Shown here one piece after another: positions 45,307-54,133 of a DNA stretch of 64,000 nucleotides. The position numbers and the translations under genes were made by a program. The DNA lies in NCBI GenBank assembly GCA_016192455.1, contig JACPUC010000001.1:1-64000 (forward strand), in the 5' to 3' direction. The first letter of the stretch is position 1, and each line of letters opens with the position of its first letter. Below the pieces are notes generated by a model, which made no database searches, was not told where the DNA came from, and was given only the letters and a program-made list of their open reading frames with translations. This stretch comes from Candidatus Tectimicrobiota bacterium. GTDB lineage: Bacteria; JACPUC01.

Positions 45307-46036
45307 ATCGCTGCTCCTCGTCGCCGACCGTCCGCTGAGCGCCTTGGAAATCAGCAAGGTGTTTGACGGCGAAGTGGAGCGGCGGCAAGTCGAGGCGCTG
45401 CTCGAGGAGCTGGTGGCGGACTACGCCGCGCACCCCTTGCAGGTGGTCGCCGTGGCGGGCGGCTACCGCCTCTCCACCCGCGCCGCTTACGCTCCGTGGG
45501 TGCGGCGCTTCCTCCATGATGCCAGACGCGTCAAGCTGTCGCGCGCGGCGCTCGAGACGCTGGCGGTCATCGCCTACAAACAGCCGATGACGAAGCCTGA
45601 GATCGAGTACCTGCGCGGCGGCGTGGATGCGGGCGGCGTCCTCCGCACCCTCCTTGAGCGTCGCCTGATCAAGATTCTCGGCCGCAAGCAGGTTCCCGGC
45701 CGGCCGGCGATGTACGGGACGACGCAGGAGTTCCTCCTCTACTTCGGCCTGCGTGATCTCACCGACCTCCCCACCCTGCAGGAGTTCATCGACCAGGCGG
45801 AGGGCGGGGCCGAGGAGGCCGACGCGGGAGACCTCGGGGAAGAGGAGGGGAAGGAATCGACGGCGTCCCTCGAGGAGGAGTTCGAGCCGTCGCCCCCCCT
45901 GGGCGAGGAAACGCCGGCGCTGCGGCGGTCCTCGCCGGCGGCCGCCGAGGACGCTGCGCAGGCGTCGCACCTCCGCCGCGCCGCGGAGCCGCCCGCGCTG
46001 GACGCGGAGGGAACCGATGAGGTGGCGCCGGCATGA
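45275..46036 (+). CDS. scpB: Segregation and condensation protein ScpB
   Basis: 253 residues. Two winged-helix domains occupy about 1-175: AIIESLLLVADRPLSALEIS, LVADYAAHPLQVVAVAGGYR, LSRAALETLAVIAYKQPMTK and the RGGVDAGGVLRTLLERRLIK stretch typical of ScpB. The last ~75 residues are acidic, low complexity and probably disordered, longer than in many homologues. It dimerises and binds ScpA in condensin. It overlaps scpA at its start and rluB by four bases at its end (ATGA). Confidence 0.95.
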   Translation: MDPRQAKAIIESLLLVADRPLSALEISKVFDGEVERRQVEALLEELVADYAAHPLQVVAVAGGYRLSTRAAYAPWVRRFLHDARRVKLSRAALETLAVIAYKQPMTKPEIEYLRGGVDAGGVLRTLLERRLIKILGRKQVPGRPAMYGTTQEFLLYFGLRDLTDLPTLQEFIDQAEGGAEEADAGDLGEEEGKESTASLEEEFEPSPPLGEETPALRRSSPAAAEDAAQASHLRRAAEPPALDAEGTDEVAPA

Positions 46037-46806
46037 GCGCCTCGGAGCAGCGTCAGGAGGAGGGAGCGCGCGGCGTACGCCTGAACAAATTCATTGCCGC
46101 GGCGGGCATTGCCTCGCGGCGCGGCGCCGAGGCGCTGATCCGCCAGGGCGCCGTCCTGCTGAACGGCCAACCGGTGCGCTCCCTGGCCACCCTCGTGGAC
46201 CCGGCCCGTGATCGCGTGCGCGTGCACGGCAAGCTGATCAAGCAACTCGAGCACAAGGTCTCCCTTGTTCTGAACAAGCCGAAGGGATATATTTGCACCC
46301 GTCGCGATGAGCTGGATCGACCCACGGTCCTTGATCTCGTGCCGTCGAAACCCCGCCTCTTTCCCGTCGGGCGCTTGGACTACGATGCCGGGGGGGTGCT
46401 GATCCTCACCAACGATGGTGATCTGGCGCATACCCTCCTCCACCCGCGCCATGGCGTGCCGCGCGTCTACCTCGTGAAGGTGCGGGGGGAGCCGACCGCC
46501 GCTGAGTTGCTGCGCATGACGACCGGCCTTCCCCTCGCCGACGGCCGGCGGGTCCAAGCCGAGGTGCGCGTCGAGGCAAGGCGCGCCAAGCATGTCTGGT
46601 TGCGGATGAAACTCCACGAGGGACGGCACGGTCAAATCAAGGAGATGTGTCAGCGCATTGGTCATCCGGCGCTGAAGCTGAAGCGCATCAGTTTCGGTCC
46701 CTTCACGGCGGCCGGGCTGGAACCCGGCGCCTGGCGGCGCATCAGCGAGGGAGAGCTCGCGAAGCTGCGGGGGGCGGGCCGGCTTGCGGCGGCGCCGCAG
46801 GCCTGA
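46033..46806 (+). CDS. rluB: rRNA large-subunit pseudouridine synthase B-type (RsuA/RluB/E/F family)
   Basis: 257 residues: an N-terminal S4 RNA-binding domain (VRLNKFIAAAGIASRRGAEA) and a catalytic domain with VGRLDYDAGGVLILTNDG, where Asp116 is the nucleophile, and ending KRISFGPF. scpB-rluB adjacency is a long-conserved housekeeping arrangement and supports the RluB (23S U2605) assignment over RsuA. Start and scpB stop share ATGA. Confidence 0.92.
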   Translation: MSASEQRQEEGARGVRLNKFIAAAGIASRRGAEALIRQGAVLLNGQPVRSLATLVDPARDRVRVHGKLIKQLEHKVSLVLNKPKGYICTRRDELDRPTVLDLVPSKPRLFPVGRLDYDAGGVLILTNDGDLAHTLLHPRHGVPRVYLVKVRGEPTAAELLRMTTGLPLADGRRVQAEVRVEARRAKHVWLRMKLHEGRHGQIKEMCQRIGHPALKLKRISFGPFTAAGLEPGAWRRISEGELAKLRGAGRLAAAPQA

Positions 46807-47006
46807 AGTTGCCGGGTCAGCCGTCGGGGGAGCGCACCGCGTCGTCGTCGGCAGCGGTGGAGGGCGGCCTGCCGCCGGCTGGATGCCCGTCGCCGAGGAA
46901 CAGCGAGGCACGCGGCGTGGCGTGGCCGGGTGGAGGCGGCACCGCAAGGTGGCCTCTCCCTCCGGCGGGCGGCCGGCAGCCAGGAAGGGGCAGGGGAGCG
47001 CGCGCC

Positions 47007-48119
47007 ATGCGACGCATGCTGATCGCGGTTGCCGTCCTGCAGGTGCTGAGCCTCGCTGGCCTCCTGCCTGCTGGAGCCGTCGAGGGCTTGCCGCCGCGCG
47101 TCAAGCTTGCCCTCGACCATGGCCGCCTCGAGGAGGCGCAGCGCCTGCTGAGCGATGAGCTGCGGCGCGCGCCGAGGCGCCTCGAACTCTTGGTCGGCAT
47201 GGCCGAGATCGCCATGGAGCGACGGCGCTTCGAGGAGGCTCGGCAGCTCTACCAGCGTGTGCGCAAGCTCGAGCCGCGCAACGTCGAAGCCCGCATCGGC
47301 CTCGGCAAGCTCCACCTCTTCCAGGGCCGCCCGCGCGAGGCCTTTGAAAACCTTCAGGAGGTTGTGGAGGAGGAGCCTGAGAACTCCGAAGCGCGCCGCT
47401 TCCTGCGCTTCGTCCTGGCCGTGCGCAAGGACCCGCCCCGGTCCCCCTTGTATCTCTCCCTCATCAAGAAAGCCGTGTGCAGCCGCGCCGAGTTCGCCTT
47501 CCTGGCGCATGAAGCGCTGCGCCCCTTCTGGGACCAATCGATGGAGCTGCCCGCGAACATCCGCAGCGACACCCTCGATCACTGGGCTGGCAACAGCCTC
47601 AACCTGCTGGCCAACCATGGCATTCTCGAGGAGTACCCGAACCACACGCTGGAGCCGGATGCGCCACTCAGCTACCACCAGCTAGCCTGGGCCTTCTGGC
47701 GCATTGCTCAGAGGCTCAACGTGGCCGCGCGGCCCGCTGGGGAGGAGGGTGGCGCGAACGGCCGCGCGAGCCTGCCGCCCTCGCCGCCGACAGGGTTCCC
47801 GGCCGGCGTGGCGCCGGCAAGGGGACGGGGAGACGGCGCGGCGCCTGCCGAGCCGGCCGCTGCTGTCCTCGCCGCCAAGGAGGGAGCGCCGGAGGCGTCG
47901 CAGGGAGAAGAGAGCCGCTGGCTGAGGCAGCTCGATCAGCGGGCGCACACCTATCCGGCATGGCGGTTCGTCGTGGCTCACGAGTTCCTCCCGGAGCCGG
48001 CGGAGCCTGGCGCTGTCGCCTCCCAGCCCTCCTGCGAAGAGGTCGAAGCAAGCCTGGCGCGCCTTACCGGCTTCCTCGACGCGCAGGGCGCACTCAGGCG
48101 GGGGGGATCCACACCCTAG
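47007..48119 (+). CDS. Secreted TPR-repeat protein
   Basis: 370 residues with a signal peptide (MRRMLIAVAVLQVLSLAGLL, cut after AGAVE region) and three or so tetratricopeptide repeats at ~30-140 (e.g. ARQLYQRVRKLEPRNVEARI, AFENLQEVVEEEPENSEARR). A second part with HHQ-like LLANHGILEEYPNHTLEPDA and LSYHQLAWAFWRIAQRL resembles an S-layer-homology-like module; a low-complexity Ala/Pro/Gly linker and a final helix follow. TPR proteins bind partners; what this one binds is not known. A GGGGAG site precedes the ATG. It is likely in one operon with rluB and pgsA. Confidence 0.78.
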   Translation: MRRMLIAVAVLQVLSLAGLLPAGAVEGLPPRVKLALDHGRLEEAQRLLSDELRRAPRRLELLVGMAEIAMERRRFEEARQLYQRVRKLEPRNVEARIGLGKLHLFQGRPREAFENLQEVVEEEPENSEARRFLRFVLAVRKDPPRSPLYLSLIKKAVCSRAEFAFLAHEALRPFWDQSMELPANIRSDTLDHWAGNSLNLLANHGILEEYPNHTLEPDAPLSYHQLAWAFWRIAQRLNVAARPAGEEGGANGRASLPPSPPTGFPAGVAPARGRGDGAAPAEPAAAVLAAKEGAPEASQGEESRWLRQLDQRAHTYPAWRFVVAHEFLPEPAEPGAVASQPSCEEVEASLARLTGFLDAQGALRRGGSTP

Positions 48120-48257
48120 GCGCGGCGCCTATCCTGGCCGCCGCTGGTTGTCGGGACTCCGCGGGCCTCCCTCGAGGTCCCGCCGGGCGCCCGGCGGGTG
48201 ACGGCGCGGCCCGAGGCGACAGCCGGCGGTTGGGCCGGTCACTGAGGAGTGGAAGTG

Positions 48258-48911
48258 ATGATTCCCGGCACCCAGTCAGGAGCGCCGCGCCCGGAACCGA
48301 AAGGCACGCCCTCCCCGCCTGAGAACGGCACGAGTGCGCGGACGGAGGCGGCCAGCAACGGCACCCAGGCTGCCGGGGTGCTCAGCTTACCGAACCGGAT
48401 CACCCTCTGTCGCATTGTGGCGGCCCCGATCTTCTTGATCCTCGTCGTCTACGGTTACCACCGCTCGGCGCTCTTCCTCTTCATCCTCTCCTCGCTGACG
48501 GATGCCCTCGACGGCTTCCTGGCCCGGACGTACCACCAGCGCACCCGCCTGGGACGCATCCTCGATCCCCTGGCCGACAAGCTGCTGCTTGCCGCGGCCT
48601 TCATCGTGATGGCGATGAAGGAGATGCTGCCCGCCTGGATCACCATTGTGGTGGTGAGCCGCGATGCCCTCATCGTGCTCGGCGCGCTGCTGCTCTTCCT
48701 GGCCACGGGACAGCTTGCCAATGGTCCGAGCAAGCTGGGCAAGGCGACGACCGCGGCACAGTTCTGCCTGATCATTCTGGTCCTCGCTTTCCCGGTCCCG
48801 GCGAAGCAGCCAGCCTTTGTCGTGCAGCTCGGCTGGCTTACGGCGTTTCTCACCGCAGCCTCGGGCGTCCACTACCTGTACCACGGCATGCGCAGGCTGA
48901 ATGACGCGTAG
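48258..48911 (+). CDS. pgsA: CDP-diacylglycerol-glycerol-3-phosphate 3-phosphatidyltransferase
   Basis: 217 residues with five or so membrane helices. The CDP-alcohol phosphotransferase motif is complete: D82-x2-D85-G-x2-A89-R90-x8-G99-x3-D103-x3-D107. LPNRITLCRIVAAPIFL at the N-terminus is typical of PgsA, which makes phosphatidylglycerol-phosphate. About 40 hydrophilic residues precede this, longer than usual. ATG at 48258 follows GAGGAGTGG; a GTG nine bases earlier is in frame. Confidence 0.92.
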   Translation: MIPGTQSGAPRPEPKGTPSPPENGTSARTEAASNGTQAAGVLSLPNRITLCRIVAAPIFLILVVYGYHRSALFLFILSSLTDALDGFLARTYHQRTRLGRILDPLADKLLLAAAFIVMAMKEMLPAWITIVVVSRDALIVLGALLLFLATGQLANGPSKLGKATTAAQFCLIILVLAFPVPAKQPAFVVQLGWLTAFLTAASGVHYLYHGMRRLNDA

Positions 48912-49116
48912 GTTCATGCCGGCCTCGTGACGCCGAGATCGTCGCGTTTCACTCAAGACGCCTCGAGGAGGCGGCGGGAGCCAGCCGATCTCCTGGAAGA
49001 AATCGCTCCTCATCGCAGCAGCCCTGGCAGCCTTCCTCTACTTCCTCTACGCCTCGCGCCAGGTCCTGACGCCATTCCTGTTCGCGTTCGTCTTTGCCTA
49101 CACCCTCGATCCGCTG

Positions 49117-50067
49117 GTGCGGGTTCTGCAGCGCTGCCGCATTCCCCGCACGCTCGCCATCATCCTGCTCATGCTGCTGGCGAGCTTCCTGCTGCTCCTG
49201 CTGGTGCTGTTGGTGGGCCCCCTCGTGCGCCAGCAGCTTGAGAACCTCGCCTCCAATCTGCCTACCTCCCTCGAACAGACCCGCCGCAAGATCGAGCCGC
49301 TGCTGCAGCGTCTTCCCGACCTGCAGAACTTCGACGCGCAAGAGGTCCTCTCGGAGGTGACGACGCGCTTTGGCGCGCTGCCCGAGCATCTCCTGCGGGC
49401 CATCCCGACGATTCTCAGCACCTCGTTCAGCGGCGTTGTCAGTGTGATCTACGTGGCGCTCAACCTCCTGGTGATTCCGGTTGCCACCTTCTACTTCCTG
49501 CGGGATTTCGCGGCCTTGAAGGAGCAGGCGCTCGCCTACCTGCCGCCGCGCTACCACCAGCCGGTGGTGACCTACCTGCAGGAGATCGACCGCGTGCTCT
49601 CAAACTTCATGCGCGGGCAGCTCATCGTGGCGCTCATCCTGGCTTCCTGTTACAGCCTGGGGCTGGTGCTCGTGGGGACGCCGATGGGCCTCGTGCTTGG
49701 CCTCTTCGCCGGGGTCGTCAGCTTTATCCCCTACCTCGGCCTCATCCTGGGGCTGGGCCCGGCTTTGCTGCTCACGTTCCTGCAATTTCAGGACTGGCAG
49801 CACAGCCTGCTGGTGGTGGGAGTGTTCGCCGCGGCGCAGTTCCTGGAGGGGAACTTTGTCACGCCGCGGGTCGTGGGCGGGAAACTGGGCCTGCATCCGG
49901 TGGCGGTGATGATGGCGGTGCTGCTGGGGGGGAACTTCTTCGGCGTGCTCGGCGTGCTGCTTGCCGTGCCGGCGGCGGCCGTGCTGCGGGTGCTCCTCGA
50001 TGGCTGGCTGCTTGCGCGGCGCCGGACTGCGGACCCCAACACCGGCACGCTTGGCCCGGCGAAATGA
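49117..50067 (+). CDS. AI-2E family transporter (PerM/YdiK type); N-terminus extends upstream of any standard start
   Basis: From the GTG at 49117 there are 316 residues with the AI-2E permease pattern: IPRTLAIILLMLLASFLLLL, a soluble middle region, then FMRGQLIVALILASCYSLGL, GVVSFIPYLGLILGLGPALL and FLEGNFVTPRVVGGKLGLHP. The family's first helix is encoded in the same frame just upstream (LLIAAALAAFLYFLYASRQV, then LTPFLFAFVFAYTLDPL) back to about 48988, but no ATG, GTG or TTG opens that stretch. ISWKK at 48988 would suit a start; the codon there is ATC, with GAGGAGG nearby. Either an unusual start or a base error. Members export small molecules or act as sodium/proton antiporters. Confidence 0.85.
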   Translation: MRVLQRCRIPRTLAIILLMLLASFLLLLLVLLVGPLVRQQLENLASNLPTSLEQTRRKIEPLLQRLPDLQNFDAQEVLSEVTTRFGALPEHLLRAIPTILSTSFSGVVSVIYVALNLLVIPVATFYFLRDFAALKEQALAYLPPRYHQPVVTYLQEIDRVLSNFMRGQLIVALILASCYSLGLVLVGTPMGLVLGLFAGVVSFIPYLGLILGLGPALLLTFLQFQDWQHSLLVVGVFAAAQFLEGNFVTPRVVGGKLGLHPVAVMMAVLLGGNFFGVLGVLLAVPAAAVLRVLLDGWLLARRRTADPNTGTLGPAK

Positions 50068-50090
50068 GGCGCCTGGCCGCGCCGGCGCAC

Positions 50091-50738
50091 CTAGGAAGCG
50101 GCGTGCCGGTTGCGCAGTCCAGGGAGGCTGCTGAGTTTGCGCAGGGCAAGGTTCTGAATCTGCCGCACCCGCTCGCGCGTCAGGTTCAGCTCGGCGCCGA
50201 TGCTCTCCAGGGTCTGCACCGGGGTCTTGCCCAACCCCAGGCGCTTGCCCAGGATGAGGGCCTCGCGGCTACTCAGGCCGTCCAGAACCTTGAGGGGGTC
50301 GCCGCGGCCTTCGCACAGGTAGCTGACGACCTCGGGGTACTGGCTGGGGGGCTGGGGGCCGGCATGCCCAAACTTGGGGCGACGGGGGATTTGGTACTCG
50401 CGCAGCCGCGACAGCACCGTTGATTTGCTGTAACCGTACTGCCCGGCGATCTGCGCCGCGGGGAGCTCCTTCTCGACGTACTGGCGCCGCAACCAGCGCT
50501 CGTCGATGGAGATCTTCCGCAGGTGCCGCTCGGTGTCGAGGTCCAGGTCGCGGAAGAACCTCTCCCCGTTGATATGGAAGGCGTCGATGATCTTGCGCAG
50601 GCTCTCCTCGCTGGGAATCCGCTCGCCATTCTCGAAGTACGAGATGGCGGTAAGGCTTAAGCCGCACGCCGCGGCGAACTTCTTCCGTGACAGACCGAGG
50701 ACGGTGCGGAGCTCCCGAAGCTTGTCGTTGATCTTCAC
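50091..50738 (-). CDS. XRE-type HTH protein fused to a sigma-70 region-4-like domain
   Basis: 215 residues with three helix-turn-helix units. 6-60 is a Cro/CI (XRE) domain (LRTVLGLSRKKFAAACGLSL, TAISYFENGERIPSEESL). 81-120 is a resolvase/HTH_23-like helix pair (WLRRQYVEKELPAAQIAGQY, GYSKSTVLSRL). 153-203 matches the DNA-binding region 4 of RpoD-type sigma factors (LESIGAELNLTRERVRQIQN, LALRKL). The sigma region-2 and -3 parts are absent, so it is not a sigma factor; it probably binds DNA as a regulator. GTG start with GGGAGG. A very unusual domain mix; targets unknown. Confidence 0.8.
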   Translation of the reverse strand: MKINDKLRELRTVLGLSRKKFAAACGLSLTAISYFENGERIPSEESLRKIIDAFHINGERFFRDLDLDTERHLRKISIDERWLRRQYVEKELPAAQIAGQYGYSKSTVLSRLREYQIPRRPKFGHAGPQPPSQYPEVVSYLCEGRGDPLKVLDGLSSREALILGKRLGLGKTPVQTLESIGAELNLTRERVRQIQNLALRKLSSLPGLRNRHAAS

Positions 50739-51517
50739 GCGGACCTCCCACCCCCGGGGCGCCGCTGTGCAGGCGCGCCAGCTTGGCGTTCACCCTCGAG
50801 GCGGCGCCACGCCGGCAGCCGCGGCAAACCCCCAGGCCGTGGCGCCCTCGCCAGCCGCCGCTTGACCTAGGCCCCCCACGACACTCACACCGCAGCGCAC
50901 GGCAAGGGAACTACTCTGGGACGCGTCAGCCCACAGAAGCCCTCTCCGTCTCCAGGTCTGCCTCTTGACAATATAGCCTAGCGATGTTAATGGACGCAAC
51001 CAGATTTTGCCCTTCGTAGCGCCGCAGTTCTTGGCACGTCTCGGAGCGTCGCGGTGCCGCCCGCCACGCCTGGCGTTGGGGGAAACGTGCAATCGGGCGG
51101 GCTGCCGGCGCGCCCCATCGTAGCCCTCTGAATTTGCGTTCGTGCGCGCGGTATGTGGTGGGACTTGGCGTGGAGAGCTGCGCCCCGGCGCGGCGGCGAG
51201 GGGCAGACGACCGGCCGCCAGCCTGGCGGGCGGCGCGGCGCGGCGTAAGAATGCTTTGCGGCAGGGTCTACTTCCTTCTATAATTCAACTCTCCAGGTGG
51301 GAACGGTATTCTCTCTGCGCGGGTTGCTTGGAGAGACCGGCGGCGGGGAGCGGGGCGCCGACGCCTGCCGTGTGCCTGCCGCCGGCGCGCGCCACGAGCT
51401 CAGGCATGCCCGAGATCGCCGCCGAGGCCGGCGCGAGGTGCGCGCCTGGCGAGGGTGTGGAAACCACGCCTCACCGCGGCGGGCTGGCAACGCTGCGGGG
51501 CGATGGACAGGAAGGCC
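50739..51517. other. Intergenic, no supported gene
   Basis: 779 bases. An AT-richer stretch near 50960-51010 contains TTGACA (50966-50971) with a weak TAATGG 17 bases on, facing right, but no gene follows for 500 bases. Several long frames exist but look like shadows of GC-rich DNA. A small RNA is possible but unproven. Confidence 0.35.
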
Positions 51518-51913
51518 ATGGGCGAAGACGTCATCGTACGCGGGACGATCACACTGGGGCTCGGCGAGGCCGTGAAGTTCACCCAGATCGACTGGGTGCA
51601 AGAGCAGTGCGAGGAGAAGTTTGGGTTCCGGCCGTACCCGGGAACCCTCAACCTCAGGGTGCGCGGCGAGCATCTCGAGCGCTGGCGCCGGCTGCGCAAC
51701 GCAGCGGGCGTCCTCGTGGTGCCGCCGAATGCCGAGTTCTGCAACTCGAAGGGCTTCCCGGTGCACATCGGCTCCGTTCGCGGCGCGGTGATCTTCCCCA
51801 TGGTGGCGGGCTACCCCGAGGACGTGATTGAGATCATGGCGCCGGTGCACTTGAAAGAGACGCAGGGATGGAGCGATGGAGAGTGCGTGAGCGTTACCTT
51901 CGTGGGTGAGTAA
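51518..51913 (+). CDS. CTP-dependent riboflavin kinase-like (DUF120) protein
   Basis: 131 residues matching the single-domain archaeal RibK fold (DUF120): VRGTITLGLGEAVKFTQIDW, then FGFRPYPGTLNLRVRGEHLE with the PYPGTLN signature, GFPVHIG and a late VIEIMAPVHLKET...DGECVSVTF. In archaea this enzyme phosphorylates riboflavin with CTP to give FMN. It is less common in bacteria, which normally use RibF. ATG at 51518 with AGGAAGG just before; ATG 51503 is possible. It stands alone before the HAD gene. Confidence 0.75.
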   Translation: MGEDVIVRGTITLGLGEAVKFTQIDWVQEQCEEKFGFRPYPGTLNLRVRGEHLERWRRLRNAAGVLVVPPNAEFCNSKGFPVHIGSVRGAVIFPMVAGYPEDVIEIMAPVHLKETQGWSDGECVSVTFVGE

Positions 51914-52120
51914 CCGCCGTGTCGCCGCGAGGCGCCGCCGAGGGGGGCCCGCCCCTGGCGCTGCATGCGCCGCTGCTCCATACCTTCTCTACGAGAGGGT
52001 CGGCCTCCAGAGGCTCGACGGGTTGGCGCAGAGACAGGGCGAATCCAGAAGAGACTGCGGCGTGGGGCGGCAGCCGTCAGGAGGGAGTCGGCACGGCGCC
52101 AAGGTCGGAAAGGATGCGGC

Positions 52121-52840
52121 GTGCGCTTTCGCGCCATTCTCTTCGATGTGCACCAGACCCTCATCAGGAAGGACTATACGCTGCTCTCCCTGGCGCAGCG
52201 GAATGCCGCGGCGGTTCTTCAGGAAGCCGGCTACGATGTCACCCTGGAGGCGCTCACCTCCGCCTGGGAACAGAATCGACGCCAGGTGGGGGCCCGGCTC
52301 GCGAACGGGCGGCACGACGAGGTGGAGTTCTACACCTGGTACGAGAGCTTGCTGGGCCTAGCCGGGATTCCGCGGGCGCCGGTGGAGCTCATCGACCGCT
52401 TCAATGACGTCTTCGCCTCCTCCTTCGCTGGCGGCATCGCCGCCTTTCCGGGAGCGCCGGAGGCGCTTACCGAGCTGCGGCGGCGCTACACCCTGGGCAT
52501 CATCTCGAACAGCCTCGGCCGCAACACCCGCTTCGACCTGCGCATCGCCGGGCTGTACGATTACTTCACGCACTTCTCCATCTCTTCGGAGATTGGCAAA
52601 CGGAAGCCACACCCCGCCATCTTTCAGTCAGCCCTGGACGGGTTGGGCATGACCGCCGCCGCAGCGGTGATGGTGGGCGACCATCCGGGCGAGGACGTGC
52701 GGGGCGCGCGGCAGGTGGGGATGACGGCCATCCAGGTCGCCGCCCCGGGAACCGAGGCCAGCCCGGAGGCTGATGCGGTCATCCACGACCTGAGCCGGCT
52801 CGTGCTCGTCGTTGAGAGGCTGGAAGACGCGCACTCCTGA
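52121..52840 (+). CDS. HAD superfamily hydrolase (REG-2-like)
   Basis: 239 residues. Motif I is FDVHQTLI: the nucleophile Asp9 is there but the usual second Asp is His11, as in other REG-2-like members that lack it. A helical cap follows, then motif II IISNSLG, Lys in GKRKPHPAIF (motif III) and VMVGDHPGEDVRGAR (motif IV) with its Asp. It should be a phosphatase or related phosphotransferase; the His at motif I may alter the second half-reaction. GTG 52121 follows GGAAAGG at normal spacing. The substrate is not known. Confidence 0.85.
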   Translation: MRFRAILFDVHQTLIRKDYTLLSLAQRNAAAVLQEAGYDVTLEALTSAWEQNRRQVGARLANGRHDEVEFYTWYESLLGLAGIPRAPVELIDRFNDVFASSFAGGIAAFPGAPEALTELRRRYTLGIISNSLGRNTRFDLRIAGLYDYFTHFSISSEIGKRKPHPAIFQSALDGLGMTAAAAVMVGDHPGEDVRGARQVGMTAIQVAAPGTEASPEADAVIHDLSRLVLVVERLEDAHS

Positions 52841-53005
52841 CGCGCGCCGGCATCCCCGAGGCGCCCGGCGAAGGGGCTTCCTGTGCCCATGCCGCGCGAG
52901 GCTTCCGGGTTGTGGGCGCGGCGGGCGTAACTTCGGGCTCCGCCTCAGCGCCTCACGCCGCGGAGGCGGCTGTGGGTGGTGAGAATCGGTAAAGGAGGAG
53001 AGCCC

Positions 53006-53827
53006 ATGCGAGCAGGGAGAGCGGGCACTCTGTGTCTCTGGTTGACGGTGCTGGTTGTCATGGTCTGGCTGGGCGTCGCCCCAGCGCTGCGGGCCGCCGA
53101 GAACGTCGAGATGCGCGTGGCGGGGGTGGCGGAGGACCCCCTCTCGAATAGCCCCATTGTGGTCCTTGAAGACTTGAAGGGAGATGTGGCGTTCCCGATC
53201 TGGGTCGGCCTCACCGAAGCCCAGGCGATCATGTTGGAGCTGGAAGGCGTGCGTGCCCCGCGCCCGCTCACCCACGACCTCGTGAAGCGCATCCTGGAGA
53301 GCGTCAACTCTCGCGTCGCCAAGATCACCGTCACCGACCTGCGCGACAACACCTTCTTTGCTAGGGTCACCCTGGAACGCGGCGGCGAAATGAGCGACAT
53401 TGACAGCCGCCCCAGCGATGCGATCGCCCTCGCCCTGCGCTTCAAGGCGCCCATCTACGTGAACTCGGCCCTCTTCGAGCGCGTCAGCGCCGTGCACCTG
53501 AAGCAGCGCACGTCCCAAGACCTGGTGCGGCGGCGCCTGGGGCTGGCGGTGCAGGACCTCACGCCGCCCTTGGCCGAGGCCTTCGAGATGCCCGGCGCCG
53601 AGGGGGTGCTCATCGCCGGGGTCGGCGGCTCCAGCCCGGCGGCGCGCGATGGCGTGAAGCGCGGCGACGTGATCGTCGAGGTGAACGGCGCGAAGGTGAA
53701 GAATGTCGACGAGCTGGACCGTCTCCTGCGAACGCCGCCGGCCGAGGCCGCCTTGATGATGGTGGTATTGCGCGGCAAGGAGACGCTGCGCCTCACCATC
53801 CATACCACTCCCGCGCCGCCGCGGTAG
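53006..53827 (+). CDS. Secreted bifunctional-nuclease-domain (DUF151) protein fused to a PDZ domain
   Basis: 273 residues. Signal peptide or anchor 1-31 (LCLWLTVLVVMVWLGVAPAL). Residues 34-160 match the bifunctional nuclease family: FPIWVGLTEAQAIMLELEG, RPLTHDLVKRILESV, and DIDSRPSDAIALALRFKAPI. Residues ~175-265 are a PDZ domain (GVLIAGVGGSSPAARDGVKR, GDVIVEVNGAKV). Members in plants and bacteria are reported as nucleases, but most bacterial ones are small and cytoplasmic; export plus PDZ suggests a protein-binding envelope role. AAAGGAGGAG precedes the ATG. Confidence 0.85.
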   Translation: MRAGRAGTLCLWLTVLVVMVWLGVAPALRAAENVEMRVAGVAEDPLSNSPIVVLEDLKGDVAFPIWVGLTEAQAIMLELEGVRAPRPLTHDLVKRILESVNSRVAKITVTDLRDNTFFARVTLERGGEMSDIDSRPSDAIALALRFKAPIYVNSALFERVSAVHLKQRTSQDLVRRRLGLAVQDLTPPLAEAFEMPGAEGVLIAGVGGSSPAARDGVKRGDVIVEVNGAKVKNVDELDRLLRTPPAEAALMMVVLRGKETLRLTIHTTPAPPR

Positions 53828-54133
53828 GCGGACCGTTTCTCGAAGAAGGCGGCGGCCGTCGCCGGGGCCCCGCCGGTTCAGCGCCGGCGCGCGGCCCCCG
53901 GGAAGCTGGATGCACTGCCCATGAGAGCGCCTCCCCGGACAGTTCGTGTGCTGTTTCTCAACTGAGATCGCAGAGATGTGCGAGGGAGCCTCGCCCCCGG
54001 AACAATGTTCCGCGCGCACCCCGGCTTGAAGGGGCGGTTCGCGAACCGCCCCTACGAAATTGGCGGTGTGGGGGAGCAAGGGCCCCTACAACAACTTCCC
54101 CTTACATGGCGCGAAGAAGGCGGCGAATTAAGA
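53828..54133. other. Intergenic carrying palindromic repeat copy B
   Basis: 306 bases without a gene. Most of its right half is the dispersed palindromic repeat (53979-54088), which ends about 45 bases before the aspartic protease start. Confidence 0.5.
53979..54088. repeat. Dispersed palindromic repeat, copy B
   Basis: About 110 bases similar to 26394-26503. The palindrome core lies at 54031-54052 (arms GGGGCGGTTCG) and keeps the flanking GCGAGGGAGCC and GTGGGGGAGCAAGGG blocks. Confidence 0.7.

Noticed and set aside
50966-50994. TTGACA with a weak -10 in a gene-free stretch, possible small RNA
   Set aside because: The -10 box (TAATGG) is poor and no terminator or conserved structure was recognised downstream. 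I list it only as part of the intergenic note.
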